The position numbers were made by a program, and so were the translations under genes. A DNA stretch of 64,000 nt from Chryseobacterium sp. 7 (GTDB lineage Bacteria; Bacteroidota; Bacteroidia; Flavobacteriales; Weeksellaceae). Where the stretch lies: NCBI RefSeq assembly GCF_003663845.1, contig NZ_RCCA01000001.1, positions 62,001 to 126,000 on the forward strand, written 5' to 3'. The notes under the pieces are model-generated. The model had not been told where the DNA came from. It did not search any database and saw only the letters and a list, made by a program, of their open reading frames with translations. This document shows positions 1-9,532 of the stretch, one piece after another; positions within the stretch are counted from its first letter, which is position 1; each line of letters begins with the position of its first letter.

Positions 1-535
1 TATACTCATAATCAACACCTTTGTAAAAGGAATAAGGCAGAATGGTATCGGTGGGATAAATGTAATACCGGGTATAGTTCCAGGGAGAGTTAATTTCAAA
101 ACGCTTATAATGCTTTTTAAAAAGCACGGTATCGGTTAGTTTCCTGCGGTTCCTGTAATTAAGGATCGGAACTTTCGAGAAAATTGCTCCGGCTGCTTTG
201 GCATAAACTGAAATTGGTTTTTGCTTTTTTTGTATCTCTGATAAAACAGCTGATGTATGATCATTTTCCAGATCATAAAAAACCGAGTCTTTGATGAAAT
301 AAATTGCCTTTGTTACTTTAGGAAACTCCAACTCGGGAACTATTTCTATAATCGAATCATGTTTATAATTGAGCTTTGAAATATGAAAACTCCGCATATT
401 TTCCAAGCCTTTCGAGGCATCGAAATACACATTGGAAATAATGTCAATCCCGCCTTTTTCAGACAGAATTTTTTTCGTGCAGGACATCAACATTACTAAT
501 ATAGAAATAATTGAAGATAAAAAGATTTTTTTCAT
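1..535 (-). CDS. Partial lipoprotein, unknown function (3' end outside window)
   Basis: Read on the minus strand, an open frame starts with ATG at 535 and runs off the left edge, giving about 178 residues. The N-terminus MKKIFLSSIISILVMLMSC is a short lysine-rich signal peptide ending in a lipobox, so the protein is probably lipidated and exported. After the cysteine the sequence is mixed and hydrophilic, with many tyrosines near the visible end (NYTRYYIYPTD). I recognise no domain. Signal and frame are clear; function is unknown. Confidence 0.7.
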   Translation of the reverse strand, partial: MKKIFLSSIISILVMLMSCTKKILSEKGGIDIISNVYFDASKGLENMRSFHISKLNYKHDSIIEIVPELEFPKVTKAIYFIKDSVFYDLENDHTSAVLSEIQKKQKPISVYAKAAGAIFSKVPILNYRNRRKLTDTVLFKKHYKRFEINSPWNYTRYYIYPTDTILPYSFYKGVDYEY

Positions 536-604
536 ATAAAGGTATTAAAAAAAGCGGTAAAAGATACTTGTACCGCTTTGTTATGGGTTTTAATAAATAT
601 CAAT

Positions 605-1837
605 CTAAATTCCTCTGGACAAATTCTGCTCTCTTACATTGCCTTTCTCATGCTTATTGTCATTTTCCAGCCCTTGCAATTGTTTATTGGTGTTAATGCG
701 GTTCATGCCGTTGTCATATAGATTTAGATTTTTGTACTGGGGGTTTAGAACAGCTTTTGCTTCGATCATCTGGTCATCAAGTTCAAATTTCACTTTGACA
801 ATATTTCCTTTTTCCAATGATTTAATCGCTGCAGTTTTGAATTCCGGCTTGTCAAAAACTAAATTGGATTTTTCAACAATTTCTGCTGTATTGATTCCAT
901 AATTTTTGTAGAAAGTCTGGAAATGATAATTACCGTACTGATTTTTTGCTTCTTCAAAATTCAGCTTTACAAAAGCAGGCTCACTTTCATTAGATTTAGG
1001 ATTAACAAATTCAGTTTTTACAGAACGTCCTTCTAAAAGATTCAGGGCTTCTTTTACTGTAAAGAAAGCCTCTTTTGACACTCTGAAATTTTGAACAAGA
1101 GATTCTCCTTTTACATTAGTAAGAATTGCATCGTATGAGTTCAGGAAAATTCCACCTTTTTCAGTTTTGTTATAATTTAAAGTATAATCCATCTTATTTC
1201 CTGGCAGTGTTTTGTCTGATCCTGTTTTAAGATGAAAATATTTTTCAGTTGAATCAATTCCTTTCTCCAAATCTTGGTGAAGCTTTTCATCTTCTCCGAA
1301 ACCAAGGTATTTTAGTTGCTTTTTTAAATACTCGGTTTGATCAAATTCCTTTTGTGTTGCCATAATCGATGGGGTTTGTAAGTTAGTGTTGTATTTATCT
1401 GAAACTTTTTCAACTGTCTGTAAAATATTTTCAGGGTATATCATTTGATAAAGCATAATCTGCTCATATTTATCAATCGGTCTTAGATTGATCGGTACCG
1501 CGTCAAGATCATAATCCAATGTATATCCTATATGCTCTACAGCTCTTTGAAATTCTTCACATTGACTATAAGTTAACTCACCATAATCAATGTTGCTGTA
1601 GTATTTAGTCAGTTGCCTTAGCTCATCATTGAGAAAGTCCTCGTTATCAAACAAATCAATTTTGTGATAGAATAAATTTCGAATTTCTTCATTTGGAAAA
1701 ATGAGTTTTTCAGGATGTTTTTGTGCTTTGTCAAGAATAGTCTTTAATTCATTTTCTTCAAGCGCAGTAATAGCATCTAAATCAAAATGGTTATTTGGAT
1801 TATTATTTGGGTATAACCTGGATCGTTCATTTTTCAT
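605..1837 (-). CDS. Conjugative-element-associated protein (DUF3945/DUF4099-like)
   Basis: About 410 residues. The open frame extends to 1936, but the extra 33 residues look like translated upstream DNA, so I place the start at the ATG at 1837 (MKNERSRLYPNN). The protein is soluble and charged with no signal peptide. The C-terminal third (KVKFELDDQMIEAKAVLNPQ, then NLYDNGMNRINTNKQL) resembles the repeated module of Bacteroidota mobile-element proteins, where short beta segments read like ...G..veakavvNP..r.i.lyd. Such proteins accompany conjugative or mobilisable elements; their biochemical role is unclear. It may be a leftover cargo gene of an element whose other parts are lost here. The family assignment is from motif memory and is moderate. 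Confidence 0.6.
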   Translation of the reverse strand: MKNERSRLYPNNNPNNHFDLDAITALEENELKTILDKAQKHPEKLIFPNEEIRNLFYHKIDLFDNEDFLNDELRQLTKYYSNIDYGELTYSQCEEFQRAVEHIGYTLDYDLDAVPINLRPIDKYEQIMLYQMIYPENILQTVEKVSDKYNTNLQTPSIMATQKEFDQTEYLKKQLKYLGFGEDEKLHQDLEKGIDSTEKYFHLKTGSDKTLPGNKMDYTLNYNKTEKGGIFLNSYDAILTNVKGESLVQNFRVSKEAFFTVKEALNLLEGRSVKTEFVNPKSNESEPAFVKLNFEEAKNQYGNYHFQTFYKNYGINTAEIVEKSNLVFDKPEFKTAAIKSLEKGNIVKVKFELDDQMIEAKAVLNPQYKNLNLYDNGMNRINTNKQLQGLENDNKHEKGNVREQNLSRGI

Positions 1838-1981
1838 CTGGATTTTCTTGTTTGGATAAAAGAATATCAGACAAATTTGGTTAATAGGAATCAGTAAACC
1901 GATACGATTAGTAGGGTCAATACTAAAGAGTACCAAATTGGACTAAAAAATACCCCTTAAGAGGTAATGTACTACAAAAAA

Positions 1982-3495
1982 GAGGTTGTCTCAAAAGGAT
2001 AGTCTCTTTTCATGCCATGTTGAGAAAAATGTTTTTTTCAGTTTTGTAATTAAAAAAAGAAATATAAAATTCAAAAAAGAAGTCTTTTTTAGTCTGCACT
2101 TTACATTTTCTTGAGATTGTGGGCAATCGCGAGTATACCAATTTCTACCTTGACTTTATTTTTTCCCCGAAGCAAGAATCGTTTAAATTTTTGTTATGTT
2201 TGAGCTCGGCAAAACAGGTTCAACATCATGATACCTTTGTCTTTTGAGTTTAATACCTTTGCTCTTAGTAAGAAGTTTAAAAACCTTCACTCTAATTTTC
2301 GACAGTTTGAAATTGTTTTGTGAAGTGGTTACTTGTCCTGATTTTTGGTCTTTTCTAAAATAGTTTTATTTAATATAAGCCTTTATCTTCTTAGATTTAA
2401 TACGTTATAATTTTCTTATGAGCCATAATCGGCATCGACAACTAGCTCTTTAGGAACTTTGTGACAATCCTCTTCAAATTCCTATAAATGAGATTTTAAC
2501 GTTTTGGCATCTGTTGAATTGGGATGAATTGAATAATGTAAAATGAATTGTTTATTGGTAGAAATTTGAAGAATGTAAGCTGGTTTTCGCTGTCTGTTTC
2601 GCATATAATCCTCCTTCATCCACATAAAGGTGGCATCTGTGTCGGTTTTGGAATAAGAATTTCTTCCTTCCAGTATTTGTTGTTTACTGTATTTATCTAA
2701 ACAATTTGCCCAATTTTCTTACTATAATTCATTTTCTAGCGGACTTTTGAAGGTACCTTTTTATCTTGCAAACCTTATTGATCTTTTCAATGTTTTGAGT
2801 TACTTTTTCAGAATCGATCTCTTGAAAATCGATATTTTCTTTATTTTGAAGTTCATCTTTGGTCACTCCTTCTGCATAATCCCATAGTTCTTCCAGCTGC
2901 TGAGCGATCCTTTCTTTATGTTTTTTGATGGCCATTCCTCAAACAAAACTATAGCGGTTGGTATTTTATTCTATCTTGATACCGTCCACAAAAGTGGTTT
3001 GCAGGCTCACCAGCCCTTTTTCAAAAGCAAAACGATTTGTGTAAAAAGGCTTTAATCTCACCTTTCAAGCGTTCACTGTGAAACCTGTTTAAGATATTAT
3101 AATCTAGGCGGCTCATGGCCGAAAGCCACATGAAATGAACATTTTTTCAAGGTCTGTTCCATTTTGCAGCTTGAATAGATATTATTCAAATAACCATACA
3201 TTAAAAACTTTCAAAAGCATTTTAGGATGATATACAGAGGTTCCGCCGGATTTGTAGGTTTGATAAGGTTTTTAATATCAAGGTCATTAATAATGCCTGT
3301 AACAATTCTAATAAGATGCTTTTGATCTATGAACTCAAATAAATTCGGAGGAAAAAGCAAGTTTTTTTGGGTTTGTAGTCCTTAAAGACTATTCTTGATT
3401 TAATAAACATACAGCAAATTAATTAATTTGCAACAAAGGAAAGCTTTTGCTTTCCTTTGTTGCATAAAAGAGGCTATCTATTTTGAGACAACCTC
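1982..3495 (-). mobile_element. Degenerate IS1182-like insertion sequence
   Basis: The element is bounded by near-perfect terminal inverted repeats. The left end reads GAGGTTGTCTCAAAA at 1982 and the right end is its complement TTTTGAGACAACCTC ending at 3495, each followed inward by a second matching block ending AGTCTCTTTT or AAAAGAGGCT. The length is 1514 bp. The transposase inside is broken by several frameshifts, so the copy is dead. The right end abuts a fragment of an IS3-type orfA, suggesting it jumped into or beside older IS debris. Confidence 0.8.
2101..3410 (-). pseudogene. IS1182-like transposase, multiply frameshifted
   Basis: Minus-strand pieces in different frames align in order with an IS1182-type transposase. 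The N-terminal piece reads like YKPKKTCFFPPNLFEFIDQ, followed by HLIRIVTGIINDLDIKNL and SGGTSVYHPKM. The middle is the only intact frame (2729-2935), starting MAIKKHKERIAQQLEELWDY, a characteristic segment of the family. The C-terminus ends AIAHNLKKM-stop at 2101. Single-base frameshifts and stops separate the pieces, so no functional transposase can be made. Confidence 0.78.
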
Positions 3496-3534
3496 ACTTG
3501 AAATCTGATTCGCACTGAATTGTTTCTTTTTCAT
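3496..3534 (-). pseudogene. IS3-family orfA fragment
   Basis: Read leftward from the ATG at 3534 this gives MKKKQFSANQISS, the N-terminus of an IS3-family orfA. It is cut off by the inner edge of the IS1182-like element. The same start and its roughly 70-bp upstream flank (AAACTTTTTGTCTAAATT and onward) recur at 59590-59715, and a more diverged version is at 10640-10740. Confidence 0.6.
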
Positions 3535-3621
3535 AACATATACTCCTAAGTTTAAACTTTTTGTCTAAATTTTAGTTGTACAATTTACGGCGGAGTTTAC
3601 AACAGCAATTCACCAATAAAA

Positions 3622-3921
3622 TTATTTAATAGCAATTAAGTCTATTAATTCTATGCTAGGTTCTTTTGCTAAAAGTTCGGATGCATTAGCCATCAAAGTA
3701 GTAGCAATTTTACCCTCTAAGTGAATCTGACGTTCCTCAGTAGTTTCAAATGTGTCAAAGATCCCATATGTTGAAGGGCTCAATTGTGTTGCATACCATT
3801 TTATAGTACCTACTTCTTCTTTTGCAAGAGGTAATGCTGATTTTAAAAAGGCTAAGACTTCTTTTTCTTTACCAGGTTTAGCTTCAAGTCGAGCTAAAAT
3901 TGCAAATTTCTCTGTTTTCAT
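3622..3921 (-). CDS. Antibiotic biosynthesis monooxygenase (ABM)-domain protein
   Basis: 99 residues with no signal peptide, a cytoplasmic single-domain protein. The sequence fits the ABM ferredoxin-like fold: beta strand FAILARLEAKPGKEKEV, a helix with LKSALPLAKEE, the central strand GTIKWYATQLSPSTYGIFDTF, and the typical ETTEERQIHLEGKIA helix. Relatives such as YgiN act on quinones or other small aromatics, but substrate cannot be read from sequence. It lies 1 bp downstream of a Crp/Fnr-type regulator reading the same way. A TACTTTTG match to the flavobacterial -7 element lies just upstream at 3946-3953, inside the end of the regulator ORF. Confidence 0.85.
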   Translation of the reverse strand: MKTEKFAILARLEAKPGKEKEVLAFLKSALPLAKEEVGTIKWYATQLSPSTYGIFDTFETTEERQIHLEGKIATTLMANASELLAKEPSIELIDLIAIK

Positions 3922-3922
3922 T

Positions 3923-4627
3923 TTATATTGACGTTATTTTCAATACAAAAGTAATAAGTCCATTACCAAATAATGGTATCAAAAGGTACACAGTAGAAAA
4001 AAATAAAACTTTAATCATATTGCGATAAAGTTTTACTTTTCCATTTAGTTCAAACTGCTTTAAGATCCTGGAAATTACAACTCGTGTTGTCCCTAATTCG
4101 TTAGCTAGCTGCTGGTGAGACATGGTAACATAATTTTTAGGGTGTAAAGATCCTTGTTGTTGCAGATATTCTAATAATCGTTTGTCTAAATGATCAAATA
4201 CTATACTTTCATAGTTTACTAATAACTCATCATACCTTTGTTTAAAAGTTCGGATGACAAATTCATTCAACGAATTATATTCACGCTGCCATTGATATAT
4301 AAATCGAGTTGGAATAATCAATGCTTCTGTTGTTTCCAATGCAATGGCTTGAGATGTGCTTTTTAGATTAAAAAAACCGGCAGAGAGAGACATTATACAG
4401 GTTTGATAAGGCTCAACATAATAAAGTAATATCTGCCTAAGCTCTTTGGTTTGAAAAACCCTAAGTTTCCCGGTTAAGACAATTGGTACAACTTTAATAT
4501 ATTCATCCTCTCTTACAACAATGTCATTTTTTGCAAAAGTTTTAATTTCACAATGTTCAGCTATCTTTTTTCGTAGTTCTTGCTCTGGAAAAAGCTTATA
4601 AAACTTATTTAATTCAATATCTAACAA
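3923..4627 (-). CDS. Crp/Fnr-family transcriptional regulator
   Basis: 234 residues. Residues 1-130 form a cyclic-nucleotide-binding-like jelly roll (IVVREDEYIKVVPIVLTGKL, IMSLSAGFFNLKS), then a linker helix, then a winged helix with MSHQQLANELGTTRVVISRI as recognition segment. No cysteine cluster for an Fe-S centre is seen, so an Fnr-type oxygen sensor is unlikely. The final ~25 residues after YRNMIKVL are hydrophobic and unlike the family. They coincide with a palindrome and a promoter-like box for the ABM gene, and follow a T-rich run, suggesting the original stop was lost by frameshift. DNA binding is probably intact. It likely controls the adjacent ABM gene. Confidence 0.85.
   Translation of the reverse strand: MLDIELNKFYKLFPEQELRKKIAEHCEIKTFAKNDIVVREDEYIKVVPIVLTGKLRVFQTKELRQILLYYVEPYQTCIMSLSAGFFNLKSTSQAIALETTEALIIPTRFIYQWQREYNSLNEFVIRTFKQRYDELLVNYESIVFDHLDKRLLEYLQQQGSLHPKNYVTMSHQQLANELGTTRVVISRILKQFELNGKVKLYRNMIKVLFFSTVYLLIPLFGNGLITFVLKITSI
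3946..3978 (-). promoter_or_regulatory. Putative promoter and operator of the ABM gene
   Basis: On the minus strand TACTTTTG (3953-3946) matches the flavobacterial -7 consensus TAnnTTTG, 25 bp before the ABM start codon. Just upstream is the inverted repeat TACCA-AATAA-TGGTA at 3964-3978, a plausible operator. Both lie inside the aberrant 3' extension of the Crp-type gene. No -33 TTG at ideal spacing was found, so the promoter is tentative. Confidence 0.4.
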
Positions 4628-4707
4628 AATTTATATTTTATTCTTATTTAAACATTATTGTCTGATAAAAAAATCTCCGAAAACTTTTAAAATAAAAATG
4701 CAAATTA

Positions 4708-4837
4708 GATTTGTAATAATCTAAATACGATGAGTAAAAGTAAGCATTTTTCTAGAAATTCATTTCCGGACTGATTTGTAATAATCTAAATACGATGAGT
4801 AAAAGTAAGCATTTTTCTAGAAATTCGTTTCCGGGCT
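4708..4837. repeat. 65-bp tandem direct duplication
   Basis: Two adjacent copies of a 65-bp unit start GATTTGTAATAATCTAAATA at 4708 and 4773, differing only near the 3' end (CATTTCCGGACT versus CGTTTCCGGGCT). A third partial start GATTTGTT follows at 4838. The repeat sits directly upstream of the Crp-type gene and could carry a duplicated regulatory site. Confidence 0.85.
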
Positions 4838-4970
4838 GATTTGTTGGACATCAAAATAAATGATTAAAAATTTTTAATGTACTTATCTGAATACACCAGC
4901 ACAATTAACCGTATTTCAATTGCTAAAGAAAACACAGCTATTTAACGCAGGAATCGTTGCCGGACCTCTA

Positions 4971-5490
4971 CTAGTTTAAGTATGTTTCGATTTTTACTAT
5001 CATACTATCTTTAATAATGACAATTTCACTATTGCTTTTTTTCTTGAATTCTATCATTTCTTCATAACCTTTTTCAAATCCTTTTACAATTTTATTTTGC
5101 TTTTCAATTTTGGTTTCATTTGTTATAATAACTTTTAATTCATTAAATTTTTCTTGATTGTAAACGTTAATTTCTTCATAAAAATTCTTTTCGATAATTA
5201 ACTCGTGTTTCCCTTGTGAATTATCAAAAATTAAAATTTGATCTCCAATTGGAAGATATATATTAAAACCTACTATGTATTCAGAATAAGTTAATTTTTA
5301 TTTTGTTCAACATAATTCTTCCTGCTTCAAATGTCCTTTTTCTGGCTGAAAAGGAGATAATCTTTTTGCTATTTCATCAGCATTTACAAATTCTTTACAT
5401 TCAAGAATTTCAAGTATGATTGTAAATGCAGCCGCAGTTTTTCCAGCACCATTACAACCTGCAAGTATGTAAAGATTCTTATTATTTCAT
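4971..5490 (-). pseudogene. Zeta-toxin-like P-loop kinase, internally deleted and frameshifted
   Basis: Two pieces of one protein remain on the minus strand. The N-terminal piece starts at the ATG at 5490 and, after a 2-base shift, reads NKNLYILAGCNGAGKTAAAF with a Walker A motif GCNGAGKT, then KEFVNADEIAKRLSPFQPEK. Both are characteristic of Bacteroidota zeta-toxin-like proteins. The C-terminal piece reads GFNIYLPIGDQILIFDNSQG, then HELIIEKNFYEEINVYNQEK, and ends ...IETYLN-stop at 4971. The middle, roughly 60-80 residues, is missing and stops separate the pieces. No antitoxin was recognised next to it. Confidence 0.65.
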
Positions 5491-5679
5491 AATGAAAAAT
5501 TTAAAATTTATTTCTCATTTCTTAAAACTATTTCAGAAGGTTGGCAGTTGCTATACTTTTTGGAGCTTTCCCATATAAATTTTGCCTCAAAATAGTTGCA
5601 AGTTCCCAACATAATAATGATAATGCATTTAAGAGCGTATCAAAAAGTGTAGGCAATTTATGCAGTAACTTTATTTTCT

Positions 5680-6033
5680 TTATAGTTTCACGACTGTTTC
5701 TAAGGTGTCACGTTCAAATGGCTGCCATACTTCCCCATCGAAATAATAATACCCTACAAGGGTCATTTTAGCTGTTTTCAATGTTGTATTTCCGATATCA
5801 AGCCCTTCTGTTACATAAACAATTGTTCCTTTCTGATCAGTATTATAGAGTGAATCTTTACTTTTTACCTCTGAACCTTTTAAACGGGGGGCAATAATCC
5901 CGTCAGGTTTTGTAATATCAACAGTATTTTTCATGACATCAAGTGTAGCTTTAGGACTGTTTGTATTGATGCCTACCTGTCCCTGAACTGAGACTCCAAT
6001 AAGTGGAAGAAACAAATAAATTATTGTTTTCAT
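5680..6033 (-). CDS. Small secreted protein with VGIN...SPKATLDV head
   Basis: 117 residues with signal peptide MKTIIYLFLPLIGVSVQGQ. The mature part begins VGINTNSPKATLDVMKNT and continues PDGIIAPRLKGSEVKSKDSL, GTIVYVTE and VGYYYFDGEVWQPF. This is the N-terminal module of the two large FISUMP proteins at 15.3-17.4 and 21.1-23.1 kb, here without the C-terminal part. It is either a short paralogue or a truncated gene. It is probably exported and surface or periplasmic; function is unknown. Confidence 0.7.
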   Translation of the reverse strand: MKTIIYLFLPLIGVSVQGQVGINTNSPKATLDVMKNTVDITKPDGIIAPRLKGSEVKSKDSLYNTDQKGTIVYVTEGLDIGNTTLKTAKMTLVGYYYFDGEVWQPFERDTLETVVKL

Positions 6034-7064
6034 TCTGTTCTTTGTGTTTAGTTTCTACTGCAAAATTGACGCATCAAAACCATGAAAACAATAGTACTCA
6101 AAGCCGCTGGATTACATAAGACTACTTTGGATTAGTCTGGAATAAGAATAGATTAAATAAGAATGAATTGTTCTAATTTGGATTTATATACCTCTCAATA
6201 AATAAAAACAAAAATACAAGTTCCGCTGTTTTTTCCCCTTTTTGCAAAAAAGCAAGAGAGTCTTAGTTCCTTAAAATTTTGAAAAAATTTGTGGGTACAA
6301 AGACACATCTTGCTTAATAAATGAGCTAAATTTTTGAGAGTTCTGAAAAGGAGATATCGGAGTTACACTTATTTCAATAAGATATTGATTGTCAATGCCA
6401 AATTTTGTAAATCATATTTTGAGAGTGTAAAATAAATACGTTGTGTTATTTTTTACAGTTCATCTTTTAAACCTTGTGTTATTTTTTACACGCTAATCAC
6501 TTAATCTGATATTGTTTTTTATAAATCAATACTTAAATTTTATAATGTTTTTATATGCTATAAAAGTTGAACCAAATAGAAATATTGCATATATTATTTT
6601 TTTAATACTAATGCCAAATTTATTTGTCCATTAAACGATATATTTGATCTATCAATTCGACACTATCTGTTTTTTTGTAGATTGCCTTTTATGATAAGTA
6701 CTGAACCATCGGGCAATGGTAGTTTCTGGTCTGTCCAAAACTTATATATGCAATATAAAATATTTACTATAATACCTGCACTTATCTCAATACTATACAA
6801 CGGAATCACTATGGCAATGATACAGATTTAACAGAATAGTACTGAGCTTGCAGACACATTCCTTCTCAATTCTTTATTTTTTAAAAAAGTAACTTGGCAG
6901 TCTTAGATTGTTAGCTTTTTATCATCTTCATAGTCGTTATATTTTAAATTAAATATCAAGCCATCGATTGTGGAATAACGACTATCTTATGCGTAGGCTG
7001 TTCCTTTAAAACAGTACTTAATAATTTGTTTCTGAGCAGTTAGGTTTCTTTTGTTCAGGAAATT
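6034..7064. other. Gene-poor region, no supported gene
   Basis: About 1 kb of AT-rich DNA without a convincing ORF. TTGTGTTATTTTTTACA-like phrases repeat at 6439 and 6474. A minus-strand fragment reading LPLPDGSVLIIKGNLQKN near 6670-6730 is open but short and not identifiable. I see no RNA gene or clear terminator. Confidence 0.5.
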
Positions 7065-7260
7065 TTACTTATACTCTAAAACCTCTTTTGTAAATTCATA
7101 AAATTCTTCTGCATGAGTTTATCAAAAATGTGTTTTTATTTCTTTATTTTCATATAGCTCCAAAACTTCAGCTCGTTTATTTAGAGAAAAATACAAATTT
7201 ACTAAACACAGATTAACAAGCAATTAACATATAATTAGATCAACTATCCTATATGTACCA
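7065..7260 (-). pseudogene. Degenerate ORF of unknown family
   Basis: One minus-strand frame reads LLVNLCLVNLYFSLNKRAEV, then LELYENKEIKTHF, two adjacent stops, then THAEEFYEFTKEVLEYK and a stop at 7065. The residue pattern is protein-like on both sides of the stops, so this looks like the decayed 3' end of a gene. I do not recognise the family. Confidence 0.4.
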
Positions 7261-7299
7261 ATTCAACATTTTGCCCTCCCGTTCTTATTATGGCTAGTT

Positions 7300-7722
7300 T
7301 ATTAGTAGCTATAACTCCTGAAATACTAGTATATTAGTAGATCAACCCAATTTTATGTTTTTGCCTGACATTGCAAGCCAGTTATTTACAGTGTAAACAG
7401 TTGCTGCATTGGAATTAATAATTTTCTACCAAATAGTTCCGTCAAAATAATAATAACCTGCATCAGTGATATTGGTAGTTTTAGTAGTTGATGAAGGCAC
7501 GGAGGCTTAATATAAACCAAACTTCCTGTCTGGTTTGTTCTGTACTGCTCATCAGCAGGCATAATCAGGTCTCTTGTAAATCATGGAATAAATTACCCGT
7601 TCCATATGGGGATTTGGCAGAACATCCATATCAGCTTTTGGAGCAGTATCAATAAATCCTACTTATGAAAATACAACTCCTGTTAAAAGCAAACCTGTTG
7701 TTAAAATAATTTTCTTTTCCAT
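7300..7722 (-). pseudogene. Decayed secreted protein of the VGIN/ATLDV type
   Basis: From the ATG at 7722 the frame reads MEKKIILTTGLLLTGVVFS, then a stop where relatives have Q, then VGFIDTAPKADMDV, an eroded form of the VGIN...PKATLDV head seen at 6.0, 17.3 and 23.1 kb. Later pieces in shifted frames include GSLVYIKPP, ITDAGYYYFDGTIW and TVNNWLAMSGKN, in the order of the intact paralogues. An in-frame stop and several frameshifts make it non-functional. Confidence 0.65.
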
Positions 7723-8032
7723 TTTTTCTATTTCTAATTTTTGATAAAATAGGTATGTTGTAAAAGTATTTAATATCCGGTTGATTAATAAAATTATTAC
7801 ATATAGATAGAATATCTGAGGAATATGCAAAACTGTGTGTGTTTATAATCACATTAAAAAATACAGTTAAAATATATAACACTAAGCATTATTACTCGAT
7901 TCAATTACGAATGATTTAAGCAATTTTCAATATAGTCAGAGTATTAAATTACAACAATATTGATTTCAATCATATAGACAAAATTTTATTTTATTTACAT
8001 TTACATCGCAATATTATTAAAAACAAACTAAC

Positions 8033-9532
8033 ATGAATTCTATTTTGATAATCATTTCATTATTTTTTTCACTAAATATTGAAAAATCACCAAATGAAAA
8101 AAAACCAAAAGTTGACTATTTATTAAAAAAATCTGAAACATATCTATCAATTGATAATCTAAAATCTTTAAGATATGCAAAACAAGCAAGCTTGATAGCT
8201 GAGAAAACAGGAAATTCCCCAAAAAAAGCAGAAGCATATCTTCATATTGCGAGGTGTACACAAACATTGGGGACATATAAGGAAAGTCTATATTATATAG
8301 AAAAAGCTTTAAAAGAGCATGCCGTAAAAAATGATTTCATTCTAAATGCGGAACTTAAAGAAATAAAGGCGACTAATTATGGGATGTTACATTTATATCA
8401 ACAGGAAATAATGGAATATCAAGAAATCATAGCAATTATCGCTAATAAATCTGATTTAAAATCACAGAGATTAAGCGCTAGAATCTATACTAAAGTTGCT
8501 TCATACTACCTAGAAAAAAAAGATTATGGCAATGCAAAAAAAACAATTAAAAAATCATTCAACCTGTACAATAAAATATTAAAAAAAATTCCTATTAAAA
8601 CTTCTGAAATTTCAGATCTATATAATATTGAAGGATATATACAACTATATGATAAGGTGTATGACTCCGCATATTTTTACTTCAATAAAAGTTACAATCA
8701 AGCAAAAATAGGAAATGATTCAAAAAAAATGTATATTCAACATATTTCGTTTGGTGATTACTATTTTCATTTACAAAACTTTAATAAATCTATTGAATAC
8801 TATGAAAAAGCTATTAATGATTTGCAAAAATATAACATTGATGATCCAAATTATCAAGAAGTGTATAAAAATATCTCGTCTGCATATTCCAGTCTTAATG
8901 ACAAACAAAATAGTGCAAAATATTTAAATAAATACTACAGTAACCTTGAGAAAATACAAAACATGAACATGATAAACTTTCAGGCAGCTGTAAATACAAT
9001 CTTAAAAGGGGAATTTAATCAAAAGGAAGAATTAAAAACCCAAAATTGGGTGGCAAATTCCTTTATTACATTATCATTAAGTACATTATTAGTATTTAGC
9101 TATTTAAAATACAAAGAAATAAAAAAAAGAAAAAGGATAATTATATGTGAAAAGGACAATTTGTTACTTATCCAAAAAGAACTTATAGCAGCAAAGGATT
9201 CCTATACTAAAAAATTAGAAGAAAAATTACTTGTAACTCCAGAAGAAATCATGAACCTTGTAAAGACAAATAGTCCCTATTTTCTTGATGAATTTAAAAA
9301 ATTAAATCCGAATTTTCATAATATATTAGAACATATAAATCCTAGCCTTAATAATGGAGAGCTCACACTACTAGCTTTTATTTTTTTGAATTTATCTTCT
9401 AAAGAAATAGCATTATATACTTTTAGATCTTACCGTACCATTCAAAATAGGAAATATTTATTAAGAAAAAAACTTGGATTAAATAAGGAAGATGATCTAT
9501 ACATCTGGTTAAAAAAACAGGTTAAAAACTAA
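8033..9532 (+). CDS. TPR-repeat membrane regulator with C-terminal HTH
   Basis: 499 residues. A short hydrophobic N-terminus (MNSILIIISLFFSLNIE) suggests export of the first part. Residues ~25-320 are tetratricopeptide-like helical pairs (KAEAYLHIARCTQTLGTYKE, HISFGDYYFHLQNFNKSIEY). A membrane helix lies near 340-360 (FITLSLSTLLVFSYLKY), followed by a basic coiled stretch. The C-terminus (LTLLAFIFLNLSSKEIALYT, then SYRTIQNRKYLLRKKLGL) is a LuxR/GerE-like helix-turn-helix. This periplasmic-sensor, single-TM, cytoplasmic-DNA-binding layout is common in Flavobacteriia. Targets are unknown. The gene stands alone, with decayed DNA on both sides. Confidence 0.85.
   Translation: MNSILIIISLFFSLNIEKSPNEKKPKVDYLLKKSETYLSIDNLKSLRYAKQASLIAEKTGNSPKKAEAYLHIARCTQTLGTYKESLYYIEKALKEHAVKNDFILNAELKEIKATNYGMLHLYQQEIMEYQEIIAIIANKSDLKSQRLSARIYTKVASYYLEKKDYGNAKKTIKKSFNLYNKILKKIPIKTSEISDLYNIEGYIQLYDKVYDSAYFYFNKSYNQAKIGNDSKKMYIQHISFGDYYFHLQNFNKSIEYYEKAINDLQKYNIDDPNYQEVYKNISSAYSSLNDKQNSAKYLNKYYSNLEKIQNMNMINFQAAVNTILKGEFNQKEELKTQNWVANSFITLSLSTLLVFSYLKYKEIKKRKRIIICEKDNLLLIQKELIAAKDSYTKKLEEKLLVTPEEIMNLVKTNSPYFLDEFKKLNPNFHNILEHINPSLNNGELTLLAFIFLNLSSKEIALYTFRSYRTIQNRKYLLRKKLGLNKEDDLYIWLKKQVKN

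Noticed and set aside
5541..5771. Plus-strand frame opposite the small VGIN-headed gene
   Set aside because: Overlaps a better-supported secreted-protein gene on the other strand; shadow frame.
6640..6740. Minus-strand fragment LPLPDGSVLIIKGNLQKN as a gene
   Set aside because: Too short, bounded by stops, no family recalled.
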